Positions 6,777-15,357 of a DNA stretch of 64,000 bases are shown piece after piece. Below the pieces are notes generated by a model, which ran no database searches, was not told where the DNA came from, and saw only the letters and a list, made by a program, of their open reading frames with translations. The translations under genes were made by a program, and so were the position numbers. Numbering within the stretch: the first letter of the stretch is position 1; each line of letters opens with the position of its first letter. The stretch is from Centipeda flueggei ATCC 43531 (GTDB lineage Bacteria; Bacillota; Negativicutes; Selenomonadales; Selenomonadaceae), in NCBI RefSeq assembly GCF_000160695.1, contig NZ_GG694007.1, positions 61,842-125,841 of the forward strand, read 5' to 3'.

Positions 6777-9058
6777 CAGTATCCCCCTTCCAATTGATCG
6801 CCCTTCTTTGCGTTGCAGCTGCGGCAAAGGATCTGTAAATTCTCGAGTACAGAACGCCCGCCCTTATTCATGGGAACGATATGGTCTACATTGAGGTATC
6901 GACGATTGGAAAATACTTCTCCGCAATGGGCGCAAACATAGCCGGAAGAGGTTTTCGCCTTGGCAAACGCTCCTTCACGCAGCTCCTCTTCCAGCGCGGG
7001 ATCAATTTCCCTGATTTTATCCAGCGGAAGATTCTCCAAGGCTATTTTATCGTACGTTACATTTTCCTCCGGCGCATAAAGTTCCGGGTCAGAAATCTTC
7101 GCAAGTTCAATATCCACCATGCGCAGAAAGTATATCTTTTTCCCAAAAAACAACTGCAGAAGATTATCATCTACGCTTTCCCACAGGGCATCAAGATATT
7201 CTTTTCTCTTCTTTGGTCCAAGATCCTCGTCCCAGATGTGCCGCGCAATCGCAGGAACATCCAGCTTGCTTCTGTCCACCTGGTCAAACGTATAGAATTT
7301 CGGCTCGGATTCCTTCTGCGCATAATATTTCAAGATATGCCGCACATCTCTGGGGTCATAGGGCGGCACCATGTCACGATGGAAAAATTGCTTTTTGCAT
7401 TCTGCCTCCAATTTGTCCAGCACATCATTGGAGAGATATTCGTCATCGGTGTTGATGCCCTCAAACAGGGCCGGGAGTGCCTGCATCATTTTCTCATAGG
7501 CGTCTTGGGTGCTGTTATATACCATGACCTGATAGGAGAAGTCGATCCCCTCTTCGTTGATGTATTGGAACGCATACATGCCCACGGGTATGCGCTCCCA
7601 AAAGGGAACCGCCTCAAGCTGCGTGGTGTCGATCGCATCGTTCAGGATGGCGGCAAATTCCTCAATTTTGGAAATTACGATCCACCGCATTTGTTGCTTT
7701 CTGTACTCCGGGCTGTCTTTCGGCGGCCATTCGCTGTCTCCGACAAAAATCGTATCCGGACTGACCCATGCGATATGTTCATTCCAATCATCAACAAAAG
7801 AGACGATGTAGGCCATGCTTGTCCCACCCGCTTTTTCACCGCGAAGAGCACGGCCAATCATCTGTGTCATAAGGATGGTAGACACGGTAGGACGCGCGAG
7901 GAACACGGTCTTCGTCATGGGCAGATCAACGCCCTCTGTGAGAATATTTACATTCACCAAGACCTCTACATCACCGCTGCGAAAAGCTTCGAGCTTGCTG
8001 TCATTTTCCTTGGGGCTGATCGTTGCACCAGTGCCCATATCCTTGATGGCAGACACAACGTACTCTGCTTTAATGCCAGCCTTGTTGAACAGCTTTGCAA
8101 GCGCAATCGCATGGTCAATGTTGACGGCAAAAACAATGGTCTTCCCGTATTCGTCAGCCTTTTTCAAATAGGTATCCACAATCAGCTTGTTGCGCGGTCC
8201 GCTCTCCGCGATACTTTGGGACAGTTCGGGAGAAAGTGTATCGAGATGCTGGATGCTTTCCAACGCCTCAAGCCCCAAATCTTTGCCATACTCCTCATCC
8301 GTATAGTAGGTCTCAAAATGAGGATGAGAGAGAATTTGCCGATTGATGAGTTCCTTGAGATCGACTTTGTAGGCAATGCCGATGTCATTTTTCTTCGACC
8401 TGCCGCCGGACACGCCGTCTTTATAGATACGCGCCAAAAGCCCCTGTTCATTCTCGGCCGTACGAAAAGGCGTCGCCGTGAGACCGATCAGTTTTACATG
8501 CTCTACCTTGTCCTTAACGTAATCAATGACGCGCCGATATGTCTTTGCCGTAGAGTGATGCGCTTCATCCACGATGAGGAAAATCTCGTTCTCTCCCGCA
8601 AGCCACGGGGCAAGGCGCGCCAGATTGGACGCCCTGCCGATACTGTCCTTGCTGATGATGAGCAGATCGTCCTTCGGATCAATGTTGATCGTTTTATCAT
8701 GATTCGATGAGCCGGACACGATGCGATAGCGAAAGGACGAGATATGGGGAATTTCAGCGGTATAGGCAAATTTCTGGAAGGATTCCGCAGCCTGATCAAG
8801 AAGCATCTGGCGATGGGCAAGCCAGAGAATCTTTTTCTTTTTGTCGAGTGCATGACGAAGAAGCCACGTGGAAGCCGTATACGTTTTCCCTCCACCTGTG
8901 GGGAGCACCACCAGCGTACTATAACTGGCGTTTTCTTCGTCCATGCGGTCGAGAGCACAGAGCGCATCCAGCTGATGCCGATACGGATGGCGTGTGTTGC
9001 TGCCGGGGAGAGGGTGCACCTCTCCTGCTGCCGGAAAGTCGATGTATTCGCACTTCAT
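6776..9058 (-). CDS. DEAH-box helicase with C-terminal HNH nuclease domain
   Basis: 760 residues from the ATG at 9058; a longer open frame continues into the MTAP-like gene and is not used. Superfamily 2 helicase motifs are clear: PTGGGKT (53-59), LAHRQ (motif Ia), DEAH (164-167), LTATPFRT (motif III), and QMIGRALRG (motif VI) in the second RecA lobe. The last 55 residues hold CAHCGEVF, then VDHIVPMNKGGRS and CRSCNAKKGD, a zinc-bound HNH nuclease fold. Such helicase-nuclease fusions are typical of phage-defence genes, where the motor recognises or unwinds invading DNA and the nuclease cuts it. Which named system, if any, it belongs to I cannot tell. It is followed by an overlapping small gene and is flanked by direct repeats. 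Confidence 0.85.
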   Translation of the reverse strand: MKCEYIDFPAAGEVHPLPGSNTRHPYRHQLDALCALDRMDEENASYSTLVVLPTGGGKTYTASTWLLRHALDKKKKILWLAHRQMLLDQAAESFQKFAYTAEIPHISSFRYRIVSGSSNHDKTINIDPKDDLLIISKDSIGRASNLARLAPWLAGENEIFLIVDEAHHSTAKTYRRVIDYVKDKVEHVKLIGLTATPFRTAENEQGLLARIYKDGVSGGRSKKNDIGIAYKVDLKELINRQILSHPHFETYYTDEEYGKDLGLEALESIQHLDTLSPELSQSIAESGPRNKLIVDTYLKKADEYGKTIVFAVNIDHAIALAKLFNKAGIKAEYVVSAIKDMGTGATISPKENDSKLEAFRSGDVEVLVNVNILTEGVDLPMTKTVFLARPTVSTILMTQMIGRALRGEKAGGTSMAYIVSFVDDWNEHIAWVSPDTIFVGDSEWPPKDSPEYRKQQMRWIVISKIEEFAAILNDAIDTTQLEAVPFWERIPVGMYAFQYINEEGIDFSYQVMVYNSTQDAYEKMMQALPALFEGINTDDEYLSNDVLDKLEAECKKQFFHRDMVPPYDPRDVRHILKYYAQKESEPKFYTFDQVDRSKLDVPAIARHIWDEDLGPKKRKEYLDALWESVDDNLLQLFFGKKIYFLRMVDIELAKISDPELYAPEENVTYDKIALENLPLDKIREIDPALEEELREGAFAKAKTSSGYVCAHCGEVFSNRRYLNVDHIVPMNKGGRSVLENLQILCRSCNAKKGDQLEGGY

Positions 9059-9090
9059 GTTTCGTTGTTCCTCCTCCGATGCCTGTCCAT

Positions 9091-9202
9091 TTTTAGAAGC
9101 CCGCGTCACCCCTTGTCCGACGCTGCGTTGTAGACATCCTTGAGCAGCGTCTCCTTGCGCAGGCTGCGGCATTCGCACGCGCTCTTTTCGGCGGGGACGC
9201 TG
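9091..9202. repeat. Right copy of the ~112-bp direct repeat
   Basis: Native 3' end of the MTAP-like gene plus about 15 bases beyond its stop; duplicated at 6133-6245. Confidence 0.85.
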
Positions 9203-9954
9203 CGAATCGTCGCGAGGAGGATGTCGCCGATCATCGGTGCATCGTCGTAGAAGATCTGCTCTAGCGTGTCGTGCGACCACGGGCGGATGCCCTCGCCGTA
9301 GTTGACGACGAAGTACAGCCCCGCATAGCACGCGCCGATCTCGCGCGCAAGATAGACCTCGGGCGCAAGGCTCTGCCCGACGATGTCCGCGTGCCCTTTC
9401 AGCATCGCGATCTCGGCAGAGCTCTCGAAATGCCGCCCGTCAGTGACGGCGTAGATGCCGCGGTCAAAGATGCGCCCCGTATAGCGCTTCCTCGTTTCTT
9501 CAATGAGTGCCGTACGCAGCTCGGAGCAGAGTGCATCGCGCATGACAAGCAGATAACGCCCGTCGAGCATGACATCCTTGCGCACGGAGAGGTCCAGGTA
9601 GTCGTCGGGAATGAGGAAGTCGCGCGGATCGAGCAGCGGGTTCACCGTCCCGACGCCGCCCTCGGAGAGGATGCGCCGCACGCCCGCCTCCCGCAGCACC
9701 CAGAACACCTGCCGCGACGCATCCGCGCGCGTCACGCCGCTGCGCCAGCCGTGCATGCGGCAGGTCAGCACGCGCCGTCCCGCGACGGAGAAGAGGCGGA
9801 ACGCAGGGCTCTCGCCGTAGGGTGTCGCAAAGTGCAGCCCGTCCGCAAGGATCTCCACATCCGCCGCCATCGACGCACGCGGGAAATCGCTTGAGAGCGT
9901 CCCCGAGCCGCCGATGACGGCATAGCCCGCTGTCGGAACCTGTTGCTCTGCCAT
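9106..9954 (-). CDS. MTAP/PNP-family nucleoside phosphorylase in the menaquinone (futalosine) operon
   Basis: 282 residues. GGSGTL near the N-terminus (phosphate loop), the central EGGVGTVNPLLDP and TDGRHFESSAEIAMLKGHADIVGQSLAPEVYLAREIG regions belong to the methylthioadenosine phosphorylase group of purine nucleoside phosphorylases; the usual Met-Glu of the substrate site is replaced by variant residues. It follows mqnE and mqnC by one base and so probably does the step otherwise carried out by MqnB, releasing adenine or hypoxanthine from (amino)futalosine. A plain methylthioadenosine salvage role is the alternative. The 3' end was duplicated when the helicase-HNH module arrived. Confidence 0.75.
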   Translation of the reverse strand: MAEQQVPTAGYAVIGGSGTLSSDFPRASMAADVEILADGLHFATPYGESPAFRLFSVAGRRVLTCRMHGWRSGVTRADASRQVFWVLREAGVRRILSEGGVGTVNPLLDPRDFLIPDDYLDLSVRKDVMLDGRYLLVMRDALCSELRTALIEETRKRYTGRIFDRGIYAVTDGRHFESSAEIAMLKGHADIVGQSLAPEVYLAREIGACYAGLYFVVNYGEGIRPWSHDTLEQIFYDDAPMIGDILLATIRSVPAEKSACECRSLRKETLLKDVYNAASDKG

Positions 9955-9955
9955 A

Positions 9956-10981
9956 TCAAAACCTCCGTATCACGCGATACTGCGTGTCACGCTGTGCCGG
10001 CTCTCTGCCTGCGCCGTGAATCAGATCAATCATCTTCTTGATCGACATATTATACCGCGTCCCCGCGGCACGCACTACATTCTCCTCAAGCATGATGCTC
10101 CCGAGGTCGTCCGCGCCGAAGCCAAGTGTCAGCTGTCCGATACGCTCGCCCTGCGTGACCCACGACCCCTGTATGTGCGCAACATTGTCCATGTAGAGCC
10201 GCGTGACGGCAAGCGTCCGCATATAGTCCCAGCTCGACGTCTTTTCCCCGCCGAGTGCAGTGTTGCCCGGCTGGAACGTCCATGTGATGAACGCACGAAA
10301 GCCGCCCGTCTCCTCCTGCAAACGGCGGATGTGCTCCATGTGCTCCACGCGCTCCGCCATCGTCTCACCAAAGCCGATGACCATGGTCGCCGTCGACTCC
10401 ATACCGATCTTGTGCGCCGTCCGCATCACGCGCAGCCAGTCCTCGGTCATGATCTTTTTCGGTGCGATGAGCCTCCGCACGCGGTCCACGAGGATCTCCG
10501 CACCGCCGCCGGGGAGCGACGAGAGCCCCGCATCCTGCAGCCGCCGCAGCGTGTCCTCAATCGTAATGCCCTCCTTTTCGGCAAAGTACAGAATCTCCGT
10601 CGCCGTGAAGGAGTGGATCACGATGGAGGGATAGCGGTCACGGATCGCACGCAGCATATTTTCATAGTAGGAAAGCGGCAGGTCGGGGTGAATGCCGCCC
10701 TGGATCATGACCTGCGTGCCGCCCGCCGCCGCCGTCTCGCCGACCTTTGCGAGAATCTCCTCCATCGGCAGGAGGTAGCCGTCCTCCGCGCCCACCTTCG
10801 TATAGAAGGCACAGAAACGGCACTCGTTCACGCAGATATTCGTGTAGTTGATGTTGCGGTCAACGATGAACGTCACCGTATCGCCGAACCGCCGCCGCCG
10901 CTCCGCGTCCGCCGCACGCCCGAGGTCGATGGGGTCGCCGTGCGTGAGGAGATCGGCAGCCTCCTGCTCCGTGAGTCTCAT
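9956..10981 (-). CDS. mqnC: Cyclic dehypoxanthinyl futalosine synthase
   Basis: 341 residues. Radical SAM cysteines are C50-x3-C54-x2-C57 (CVNECRFC). The run MIQGGIHPDLPLSYYE and SSLPGGGAEILVDRVR are typical of MqnC. The enzyme closes a ring in dehypoxanthine futalosine with 5'-deoxyadenosyl radical chemistry, a middle step in menaquinone synthesis by the futalosine route. Its ATG overlaps the mqnE stop (ATGA), and the MTAP-like gene follows by one base, so the three form an operon. Confidence 0.92.
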   Translation of the reverse strand: MRLTEQEAADLLTHGDPIDLGRAADAERRRRFGDTVTFIVDRNINYTNICVNECRFCAFYTKVGAEDGYLLPMEEILAKVGETAAAGGTQVMIQGGIHPDLPLSYYENMLRAIRDRYPSIVIHSFTATEILYFAEKEGITIEDTLRRLQDAGLSSLPGGGAEILVDRVRRLIAPKKIMTEDWLRVMRTAHKIGMESTATMVIGFGETMAERVEHMEHIRRLQEETGGFRAFITWTFQPGNTALGGEKTSSWDYMRTLAVTRLYMDNVAHIQGSWVTQGERIGQLTLGFGADDLGSIMLEENVVRAAGTRYNMSIKKMIDLIHGAGREPAQRDTQYRVIRRF

Positions 10982-12075
10982 GCACCCTCCCCTGCCGCAA
11001 TCGGCTGATAAAACGTATCGCGCTCCACTGGCTCGTAGCCCGCCTCGCGGATCATCGCGTCCAGTTCGCGCCGCGTGATGCCCGTCTGCGTCTGTGCGCC
11101 CGCCGCGTGAATGATCTTCTCCTCACCGATGGTGCCGTCGAGATCATCCGCGCCAAAGGCAAGGGCAAGCTGCGCAATGGGCTGCGTCAGCATGACCCAG
11201 AATGCCTTGAAATGCGCCACATTGTCGAGGACAAGGCGCGAGAGCGCGAGCATTTTCATATCCTCCCACGAGCCGACGCGCGCGAGCTTTCGCTCCGCAC
11301 CGAGCGCCGTATTCTCAGGGTGGAAGGGGAAGAGCATAAACGCCTGAAAACCGCCTGTCTCATCCTGCAGTTCGCGCAAGGCAAGCAGGTGGTCAATGCG
11401 CTCCTCGACCGTCTCGATGTGTCCGTACATCATAGACGCATTTGTACGGATGCCGAGCGCGTGTGCCGTACGCATACAGTCGAGCCACTCCGCACGCGTT
11501 GCCTTGTTCGGGCAGATGATCGCGCGTACGCGGTCGGAGAGAATCTCCGCCCCGCCGCCGGGGAGGGATGAGAGCCCCGCCGTCTGCAAACGGCGCAGGA
11601 TGTCGCGGACAGAACCCCCTTCGCCTTTTGCAAAGTTCACAACCTCTACGGGCGTAAATGCCTTGATATCCGCGTGGGGCAGTGCCGCACGCACCTGCCG
11701 CACCACGCCCTCGTAGTAGGAGAAGGGACGGTCGGGATGCAGGGCACTCACGATATGGATCTCCGTAAGGCGCGGCGTTTTTTTCGCCAGTTCCAGCACA
11801 CGCGCGACATCGTCCGTTTCCATAATATATCCACGTGCATCGCCCTGCTCCACCTGGAAGGCACAGAGCGGACAGTTCGCACGGCATATATTGGTGAGGT
11901 TGATGTGGCGGTTCACCGTATAGTAGACATTCTTCCCGCTCGCGCGCTCCTTCGCCGCACGCGCCCACGCGGCGAGCGCGAGGAGGTCGTTGTCCTCATA
12001 GAGGAGGAGTGCATCCTCCCTCGTCAGCCGTACCCCGCGCTCAGCGGCGGCACGGGCAGTTCTCAAATCGCTCAT
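10978..12075 (-). CDS. mqnE: Aminodeoxyfutalosine synthase
   Basis: 365 residues from the ATG at 12075, which has GGAGAG just upstream; an earlier in-frame ATG at 12129 has no such site. Radical SAM cysteines are C64-x3-C68-x2-C71 (CRANCPLC). SALHPDRPFSYYE, SSLPGGGAEILSDRVR and TNASMMYGHIET are characteristic of MqnE, which adds the adenosyl radical to 3-[(1-carboxyvinyl)oxy]benzoate. It is the first gene of the operon with mqnC and the MTAP-like gene. A second homologue lies at 21187-22272. Confidence 0.9.
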   Translation of the reverse strand: MSDLRTARAAAERGVRLTREDALLLYEDNDLLALAAWARAAKERASGKNVYYTVNRHINLTNICRANCPLCAFQVEQGDARGYIMETDDVARVLELAKKTPRLTEIHIVSALHPDRPFSYYEGVVRQVRAALPHADIKAFTPVEVVNFAKGEGGSVRDILRRLQTAGLSSLPGGGAEILSDRVRAIICPNKATRAEWLDCMRTAHALGIRTNASMMYGHIETVEERIDHLLALRELQDETGGFQAFMLFPFHPENTALGAERKLARVGSWEDMKMLALSRLVLDNVAHFKAFWVMLTQPIAQLALAFGADDLDGTIGEEKIIHAAGAQTQTGITRRELDAMIREAGYEPVERDTFYQPIAAGEGA

Positions 12076-12140
12076 GTACTCTCCTTCTAATGCTCTCGCA
12101 AGTGTATCAAATGCGGCAAGATTTTGCAAATCCTCCGCGC

Positions 12141-12169
12141 TTGCTTTCCCCCATGTTCCATGCTATGAT
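12141..12169 (+). promoter_or_regulatory. Promoter of the MATE gene
   Basis: TTGCTT, 17 bases, TATGAT, about 29 bases before the MATE start codon. It lies upstream of, and divergent from, mqnE. Confidence 0.5.
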
Positions 12170-12197
12170 AGCGCCTACTATCAACGGAGAAGACGAA

Positions 12198-13526
12198 ATG
12201 CCGCAGCTATCCCAGCCCATCACCTACCGCACACTGCTCGCGTTCGCCGTGCCGATGATCGTGTCACAGCTCTTTATGAATGTGAACTTCATCGTCGACG
12301 GCTTCTTCGTGGCGCACGCCGTCGGAACGGACGGGCTGTCGGCGATCAACATCGTTATGCCGTTCATCCCGCTCACGATTGTGCTCGCAACCATGCTCGG
12401 CACGGGAGGGAGTGCGCTCGTTGCAGCGCAGCTCGGCGCGGGCGAAAATCGCCATGCATGCGAAAATTTCTCCCTGCTCGTCCTCGTCTGCGTCATCCTC
12501 AGCACGATGATTGCCGTACTTGGCATGACCTTCCTGCGCCCGATCCTCTATTTCTTCGGCGCGGACGATGCCCTCTATCCGCTCTGCGAAGTGTATGCCA
12601 TTCCCCTCTTCGTCTCAACACCGCTCACGATGGCAGGGCTGATCCTCGACATCTTCCTCGTTGCGGCGGGACAGCCACGCCTTGCGATGCTCTCCTCGTT
12701 CGTCGGCGGCATCGTCAACATGGTGCTCGACTACATCCTCCTCTTTGTCCTCGGCTGGGGGCTGGAGGGAGCATCCATTGCAACGGCGACGGGCTACTCC
12801 ATCTCCGCATTCGTAGGACTTTACTACTTTGCCATTCATCGGCGCGGCACACTGCGGTTCGTACGTCCCGCCTGGCGCCTGCGCGCCGTCCTCTCCGCGA
12901 TGGGCAACGGATCAAGTGAGATGGTGATGCAGCTCTCGATGAGCCTCATCATGATCGTCATGAACAACACGATGATGCATCTGGCGGGCGCGGACGGCGT
13001 GGCGGCAATTGCCATCTCCGAATACATCTCCGGGCTGCTCACAGGCATCTACATGGGCTATGCCGAGGGGGTCGCACCTCTGGCGAGCTTCAACTACGGC
13101 AAACGTGACACGCACGCCCTGCGCGGAATCCTGCGCCGCAGTCTCACACTCATCGCCGTGTTCTCCCTCTTTACCACCGGCCTCAGCATCCTCATCGCCG
13201 CGCCGATTACGGGCATCTTCGCCGCCGAGGGCACACACGTCTATGACCTCGCCGTGCACGGCTTCCGCATCCACGCGATCGCCTTCCTCTTCCTCGGGTT
13301 CAGCATGTACGGCGCATCGTTCTTCACCGCGCTCGGCGACGGACGCACCTCCGCCCTGCTCTCCGTCTGGGACACGCTCATCTGTCTGCTCGGTTTCCTG
13401 CTCCTCCTGTCGCACGTCTTCGGCGTGGACGGCGTCTTTATGGCAACACCTGCCGCGGACTTCCTCGGCGCATCGCTCACCTTCCTGCTCATTTGGCAGA
13501 AGCGGAAGCAATACGGATATCTGTAG
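12198..13526 (+). CDS. MATE-family multidrug/Na+ antiporter
   Basis: 442 residues from the ATG at 12198, chosen for GGAGAAGACGAA directly upstream; the frame is open further 5' but overlaps mqnE. The start PQLSQPITYRTLLAFAVPMIVSQLF and the run NFIVDGFFVAHAVGTDGLSAINI are the N-terminal MATE signature, and about twelve hydrophobic segments follow in two halves (second half begins near NGSSEMVMQLSMSLIMIVMN). It exports cationic drugs or metabolites in exchange for Na+ or H+. A terminator follows, so it is probably transcribed alone. Confidence 0.9.
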   Translation: MPQLSQPITYRTLLAFAVPMIVSQLFMNVNFIVDGFFVAHAVGTDGLSAINIVMPFIPLTIVLATMLGTGGSALVAAQLGAGENRHACENFSLLVLVCVILSTMIAVLGMTFLRPILYFFGADDALYPLCEVYAIPLFVSTPLTMAGLILDIFLVAAGQPRLAMLSSFVGGIVNMVLDYILLFVLGWGLEGASIATATGYSISAFVGLYYFAIHRRGTLRFVRPAWRLRAVLSAMGNGSSEMVMQLSMSLIMIVMNNTMMHLAGADGVAAIAISEYISGLLTGIYMGYAEGVAPLASFNYGKRDTHALRGILRRSLTLIAVFSLFTTGLSILIAAPITGIFAAEGTHVYDLAVHGFRIHAIAFLFLGFSMYGASFFTALGDGRTSALLSVWDTLICLLGFLLLLSHVFGVDGVFMATPAADFLGASLTFLLIWQKRKQYGYL

Positions 13527-13530
13527 AGCG

Positions 13531-13565
13531 ACCTGGCTTGACCCGCATCAAGGCAGGTCTTGTTG
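13531..13565 (+). terminator. Terminator after the MATE gene
   Basis: ACCTGGCTTGA and TCAAGGCAGGT pair around CCCGCA and are followed by CTTGTT. Confidence 0.6.
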
Positions 13566-13589
13566 CCCAACTTTACCCGAAAGACCTAT

Positions 13590-13618
13590 TGAAACCGCAA
13601 TACATCTATACTATCATA
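13590..13618 (+). promoter_or_regulatory. Promoter of the SUFU/TPR gene cluster
   Basis: TTGAAA, 17 bases, TATCAT, 47 bases before the first gene of the cluster. Confidence 0.6.
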
Positions 13619-13665
13619 AAATAGATGAATATTCCCACAACAGAAATCACGGAAAGGAGCCGATC

Positions 13666-14751
13666 ATGACGCTGCCCTACCAGTGCCCCGACTGCGGCAC
13701 GGAGCTCGGCTACAAGGGGCTCTGCTGGCGGTGCAGGACAGCGGCGAATCGCCGTGCGGCACTCGCATGGACGCCCGAGGAGGTCTCGGCAAAGGAGCAG
13801 GAGATCATCGCGCAGATCGAGGATGTTCCCGATGACTTCTGGTATCTGCTCTGCTGTCGCGGACGGCTCGTGCCGGAGATCCCACGCGCGGCACTCACGG
13901 CACGTTCCTTCTGGCCCTCGGCACTCTACTATCATGCACCGACGGACGTGCGGGACGGACTGATCGCAGCACTGATGGAGACGGATGCCGCACATGAGGC
14001 GAACGAGCTTATGATGTGCCTCGGTATGCAGGGAGACGACCAATCCCTTGCGGCACTCCTCGCACTCGAATGCAATCCGCGCCCGTGGCGCGGGAAGCTG
14101 CACGTCAACCCCTCTGTCTATGCGCAGTGCGGCGGCTGGACATTCGACCGTGAGGGGCGACGGCGCACGCTGAATTTCGACACCTGCTATACGCTGGTGC
14201 ACGCCGCATCGGAGGAAGAGCTCCGCCGCTCGCCCGTCCGCATTGCCCGACCACGGGAGGAGAACTGTCCGCACTGCGGCAGCCGCATGGCGGATATGCT
14301 CGTCCTCGACGGACGGGATGCGCGTCTGCACTTCCTCGGCATCGACGGCATCCTCACAGCGACCTGCTGCCCAAACTGCGTTTCGTATGAGGGCCCGAGG
14401 CTGAGCCGCTATGCGCTCGACGGCGGCAGCGAGGTGCTTTCCTGCGAGGATGCGGGCGATACCACGTATATCGAAGAGGAGCTTGTCAGGATTTTTGAGA
14501 ACGATCTCATCCTCGGCGAGACGCCTGTTCCTCTGTTCTACGGCGCACGCTTCGAGGACACCTGCACGCTCGGCGGCTTTGCGCTCTGGTGGCAGGACTG
14601 GGAATACACGACCTGCCCCGACTGCGGGCAGCCGATGAAGTATCTCATGCAGATTCATTGGGATGCACTGACGGACTATATGGAGGGCACGCTCTACATC
14701 GAGTTCTGCCCCGACTGTCAGATTGTCTCCATGCAGCACCAGCAGACGTGA
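13666..14751 (+). CDS. Zinc-ribbon protein with a DUF1963/YwqG-like C-terminal part
   Basis: 361 residues from the ATG at 13666 behind GGAAAGGAG. Three zinc-binding pairs are visible: CPDCGTELGYKGLCWRCR at the start, CPHCGSRM in the middle and CPDCGQPMKYLMQI near the end. The segment LGGFALWWQDWEYTTCPDC resembles the GG-P-W-Q-D plus cysteine-pair motif of DUF1963 (YwqG) proteins, which occur among immunity-type genes. It opens a four-gene cluster with a split small gene, a SUFU-domain protein and a TPR protein. No toxin gene is seen nearby. The function is unknown, and the YwqG relation is a moderate call. Confidence 0.6.
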   Translation: MTLPYQCPDCGTELGYKGLCWRCRTAANRRAALAWTPEEVSAKEQEIIAQIEDVPDDFWYLLCCRGRLVPEIPRAALTARSFWPSALYYHAPTDVRDGLIAALMETDAAHEANELMMCLGMQGDDQSLAALLALECNPRPWRGKLHVNPSVYAQCGGWTFDREGRRRTLNFDTCYTLVHAASEEELRRSPVRIARPREENCPHCGSRMADMLVLDGRDARLHFLGIDGILTATCCPNCVSYEGPRLSRYALDGGSEVLSCEDAGDTTYIEEELVRIFENDLILGETPVPLFYGARFEDTCTLGGFALWWQDWEYTTCPDCGQPMKYLMQIHWDALTDYMEGTLYIEFCPDCQIVSMQHQQT

Positions 14752-14760
14752 GGCGCAGCC

Positions 14761-15357
14761 ATGACCGACCATGATGATACCGTACTGGCAGAAAAGTTCC
14801 GCACCCTGTACGCACACCTTTGCCGTGAGCGCATCCTCCCATCCATGCCGGTCACAGAGGATGCCTCGCCCGCACAGATGGCGACAGCACTCCGACAGGC
14901 ACTATGCAGTGCCTATCCGACGACAAGGCTGAAGCGCACGATGAAGAGCATTCACTACGCCAACGCCTTTGCCGACACGGCGCTCAAGGAGTGTGCCTTT
15001 ACCCTCGACGATGTCGAGCAATATTTAAGGAAGCACTGATAAATTCAGCACTACCATCTTGACGCATCTTTTTCGCCCGCACTTCGGCGGAAAATCCTCC
15101 ACATAGCCTTTGCTATGCGTCCGGTTTTCCACCTTGTTCGGACAAAAAATCTACGCCAATCTGGCAGACTTCATTTTATCAGCGATTCCTTAGCACGGAA
15201 TCACTTCCTTGACCACGACCGCTCCGTTGATTTCTTCAATGAAAAAATCACGGCGGAGGGATTCGTCATCACACCGACAAGCCTTCTGGAAACGATGCTG
15301 GAGAGCCTGCTCCTCAGTCATAAAGGAGAACACAATGAAAAAAATCGTCCGCAATAA
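14761..15357 (+). pseudogene. Small gene of the SUFU cluster split by a MITE-like insertion
   Basis: As it stands, a 92-residue reading frame (14761-15039) ends at a TGA inside the repeat. Removing the 165 bases of repeat plus one copy of its TA flank joins VEQYL in frame to ARNHFLDHDRSVDFFNEKI and continues to a stop at 15357, giving a 143-residue protein. Both halves are in the same frame, and the second half reads like a real coding C-terminus (FVITPTSLLETMLESL). The ancestral gene would overlap the next gene's start by 23 bases, as expected for an operon. I do not recognise its family. The truncated protein may still be made. Confidence 0.7.
15027..15191 (+). mobile_element. MITE-like repeat, copy A
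   Basis: 165 bases with terminal inverted repeats AAGGAAGCACTGATAAA and TTTATCAGCGATTCCTT (15 of 17 match). TA is found at both edges, as for a duplicated TA target site of the Tc1/mariner-IS630 group. Internal parts (CGCCAATCTGGC, GGGCGAAAAAG on the other strand) recur at 54399-54520 and 62025-62192. No coding capacity. Confidence 0.75.

Larger units (their letters stand above)
6246..9090 (-). mobile_element. Inserted two-gene module between direct repeats
   Basis: The helicase-HNH gene and its downstream small gene lie exactly between two copies of the 3' end of the MTAP-like gene. Removing the module together with one repeat would restore a simple order of MTAP-like gene followed by the type I toxin-antitoxin locus. 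The module is visibly richer in A+T than the mqn genes. No integrase or transposase is present, so how it entered is unknown. The mobile nature is inference from the repeats. Confidence 0.5.

Noticed and set aside
6881..8710. 609-codon open frame opposite the helicase gene
   Set aside because: No motif or start site; the helicase-HNH frame has full conserved motifs.
12009..12197. Longer N-terminus for the MATE transporter
   Set aside because: It overlaps mqnE on the other strand; GGAGAAGACGAA before the ATG at 12198 and family alignment set the start.
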